Shown here: piece by piece, positions 63,418 through 64,000 of the stretch | Layout: each line of letters begins with the position of its first letter | Numbering within the stretch: position 1 is the stretch's first letter | Source: Irpex lacteus | Lineage: Eukaryota > Basidiomycota > Agaricomycetes > Polyporales > Irpicaceae | Length of the DNA: 64,000 bases | Assembly (NCBI GenBank): GCA_001986395.2 | Contig: MQVO02000004.1 | Coordinates: 744,001 to 808,000 of the forward strand | Direction: 5' to 3' | Notes under the pieces: model-generated | Told to the model about the DNA's origin: nothing | Database searches by the model: none | What the model saw: only the letters and a program-made list of their open reading frames with translations | Translations under genes and position numbers: made by a program

Positions 63418-64000
63418 CTAGTTAACGAAAGTTTCGATCTTCAAAGCACCTATGAGAGCGCTATGGTCGTTCTTGGGCCAGCTGGCGAATTCCACCTCAA
63501 CTTTATGCTTGTGAATGCTAACGTTCCAATCAGTAACCTAGTATATCATAGATTTAAGACTCTAAGTGGTACTTACCGAGGGATAGGAAAGAGGTTGATT
63601 TTGAAGAAGTGCTCCTTTCCAAGCAGTTCCATGTTTGCACTGAGGCTTACCCAATCTTGCCGCGGCTCGGTCTTCACAGTCGGCGCCGACGTGAAGAGTG
63701 TTAACGTGCCCTTAGTAATTCCCGGTTCAATGCACTCAGCAGTGAAGCCCTTGGTATAGTCGCCCTGAAGCCTCCCGACCTTGCTCTGGGGCAATAAGGG
63801 AACTGCAATACAGACGAAGACGTCGATGTGGTGGTTCGAGAAATCAATATTTCCCAACAGCTGTGCGATAAAACATTTGAGTCAATTATCATACAAGCCA
63901 GCGGGTTATGTGGGCTACTGACCCGTATTTGTAGGGGCTCTATAGGAATGATGACTTGAAGCTCGTTCTTCTGCTCAGCGTCATAAGGAGAAGATGATAT
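63418..64000 (-). CDS. Diverged third paralogue of the 166-aa family (partial)
   Basis: This gene enters from beyond the window end. The exon at 64000-63923 reads ISSSPYDAEQKNELQVIIPI then EPLQIR, matching ISTSPYVKNKD and IVIPIGPIQII of copies A and B. After an intron (donor GT at 63922-63921, acceptor before 63860) the next exon, 63860-63577, gives LLGNIDFSNHHIDVFVCIAV, TKGTLTLFTSAPTVKT and HFFKINLFPIPR, matching LRGQADF, SGSLTLYV and FDIPLFPIPFA. Both intron positions and phases (0 and 2) are the same as in the twins. The last exon is uncertain: an acceptor after about 63512 gives a longer tail than in A and B (IHKHKVEVEFASWPKND and on) ending at TAG 63418-63420; another acceptor gives a different end. 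The 5' exons lie outside the window. Confidence 0.72.

Overview
The window is a gene-dense piece of a filamentous fungal nuclear genome, most likely a mushroom-forming basidiomycete (Agaricomycetes). Almost every gene is cut by many short GT-AG introns of about 45-65 nt, genes lie on both strands with tight spacing, and the gene set is fungal: white collar-2, CreC, kexin, ATG9, Gtr1, STT4, homoserine kinase, lumazine synthase, plus a DNMT1-type methyltransferase of the kind basidiomycetes carry. Gene limits below come from reading splice sites and phases by eye. Exon edges are exact where I give them and otherwise approximate.

Layout. 1-274 is the tail of an acidic protein. 726-1381 is a possible small spliced gene. 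2534-4364 is white collar-2 (+). 5012-6199 is an acidic protein of unknown role (-). 7666-9343 is a Cys/His-finger protein (-). 9.3-11.5 kb holds nothing I can support. 11520-12885 is an unknown single-pass membrane protein (+). 13072-14653 (BCKDH E1-beta, -) and 14800-17125 (CreC, +) diverge from a 146-bp promoter. 17.1-22.4 kb is a gene-poor, repeat-rich tract with one small unknown gene (18112-18715). From 22.4 to 58.2 kb the window is almost solid housekeeping genes: homoserine kinase, lumazine synthase and SRP40/Nopp140 (the last two divergent), tRNA-Ile lysidine synthetase, the 7.6-kb PI 4-kinase STT4 divergent from GTR1, a multi-pass membrane protein, dephospho-CoA kinase, a DNMT1-type methyltransferase divergent from MCM7, then KEX2 and ATG9.

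The last 5.3 kb is the most unusual part. Two near-identical copies of an unrecognised 166-residue gene sit head to head in the arms of a large inverted repeat (about 58685-60160 and 61255-62732). A diverged third member (63418 to beyond the end) keeps the same intron positions and phases. The arms are almost identical over the gene and clearly diverged outside it, which suggests arm-to-arm gene conversion.

Functional links: several divergent pairs share short promoters. The DNMT1/MCM7 promoter carries a cluster of ACGCG motifs like those bound by the G1/S factor MBF, so maintenance methylation and replication licensing may be co-expressed. Four genes have first coding exons of only 7-13 nt.
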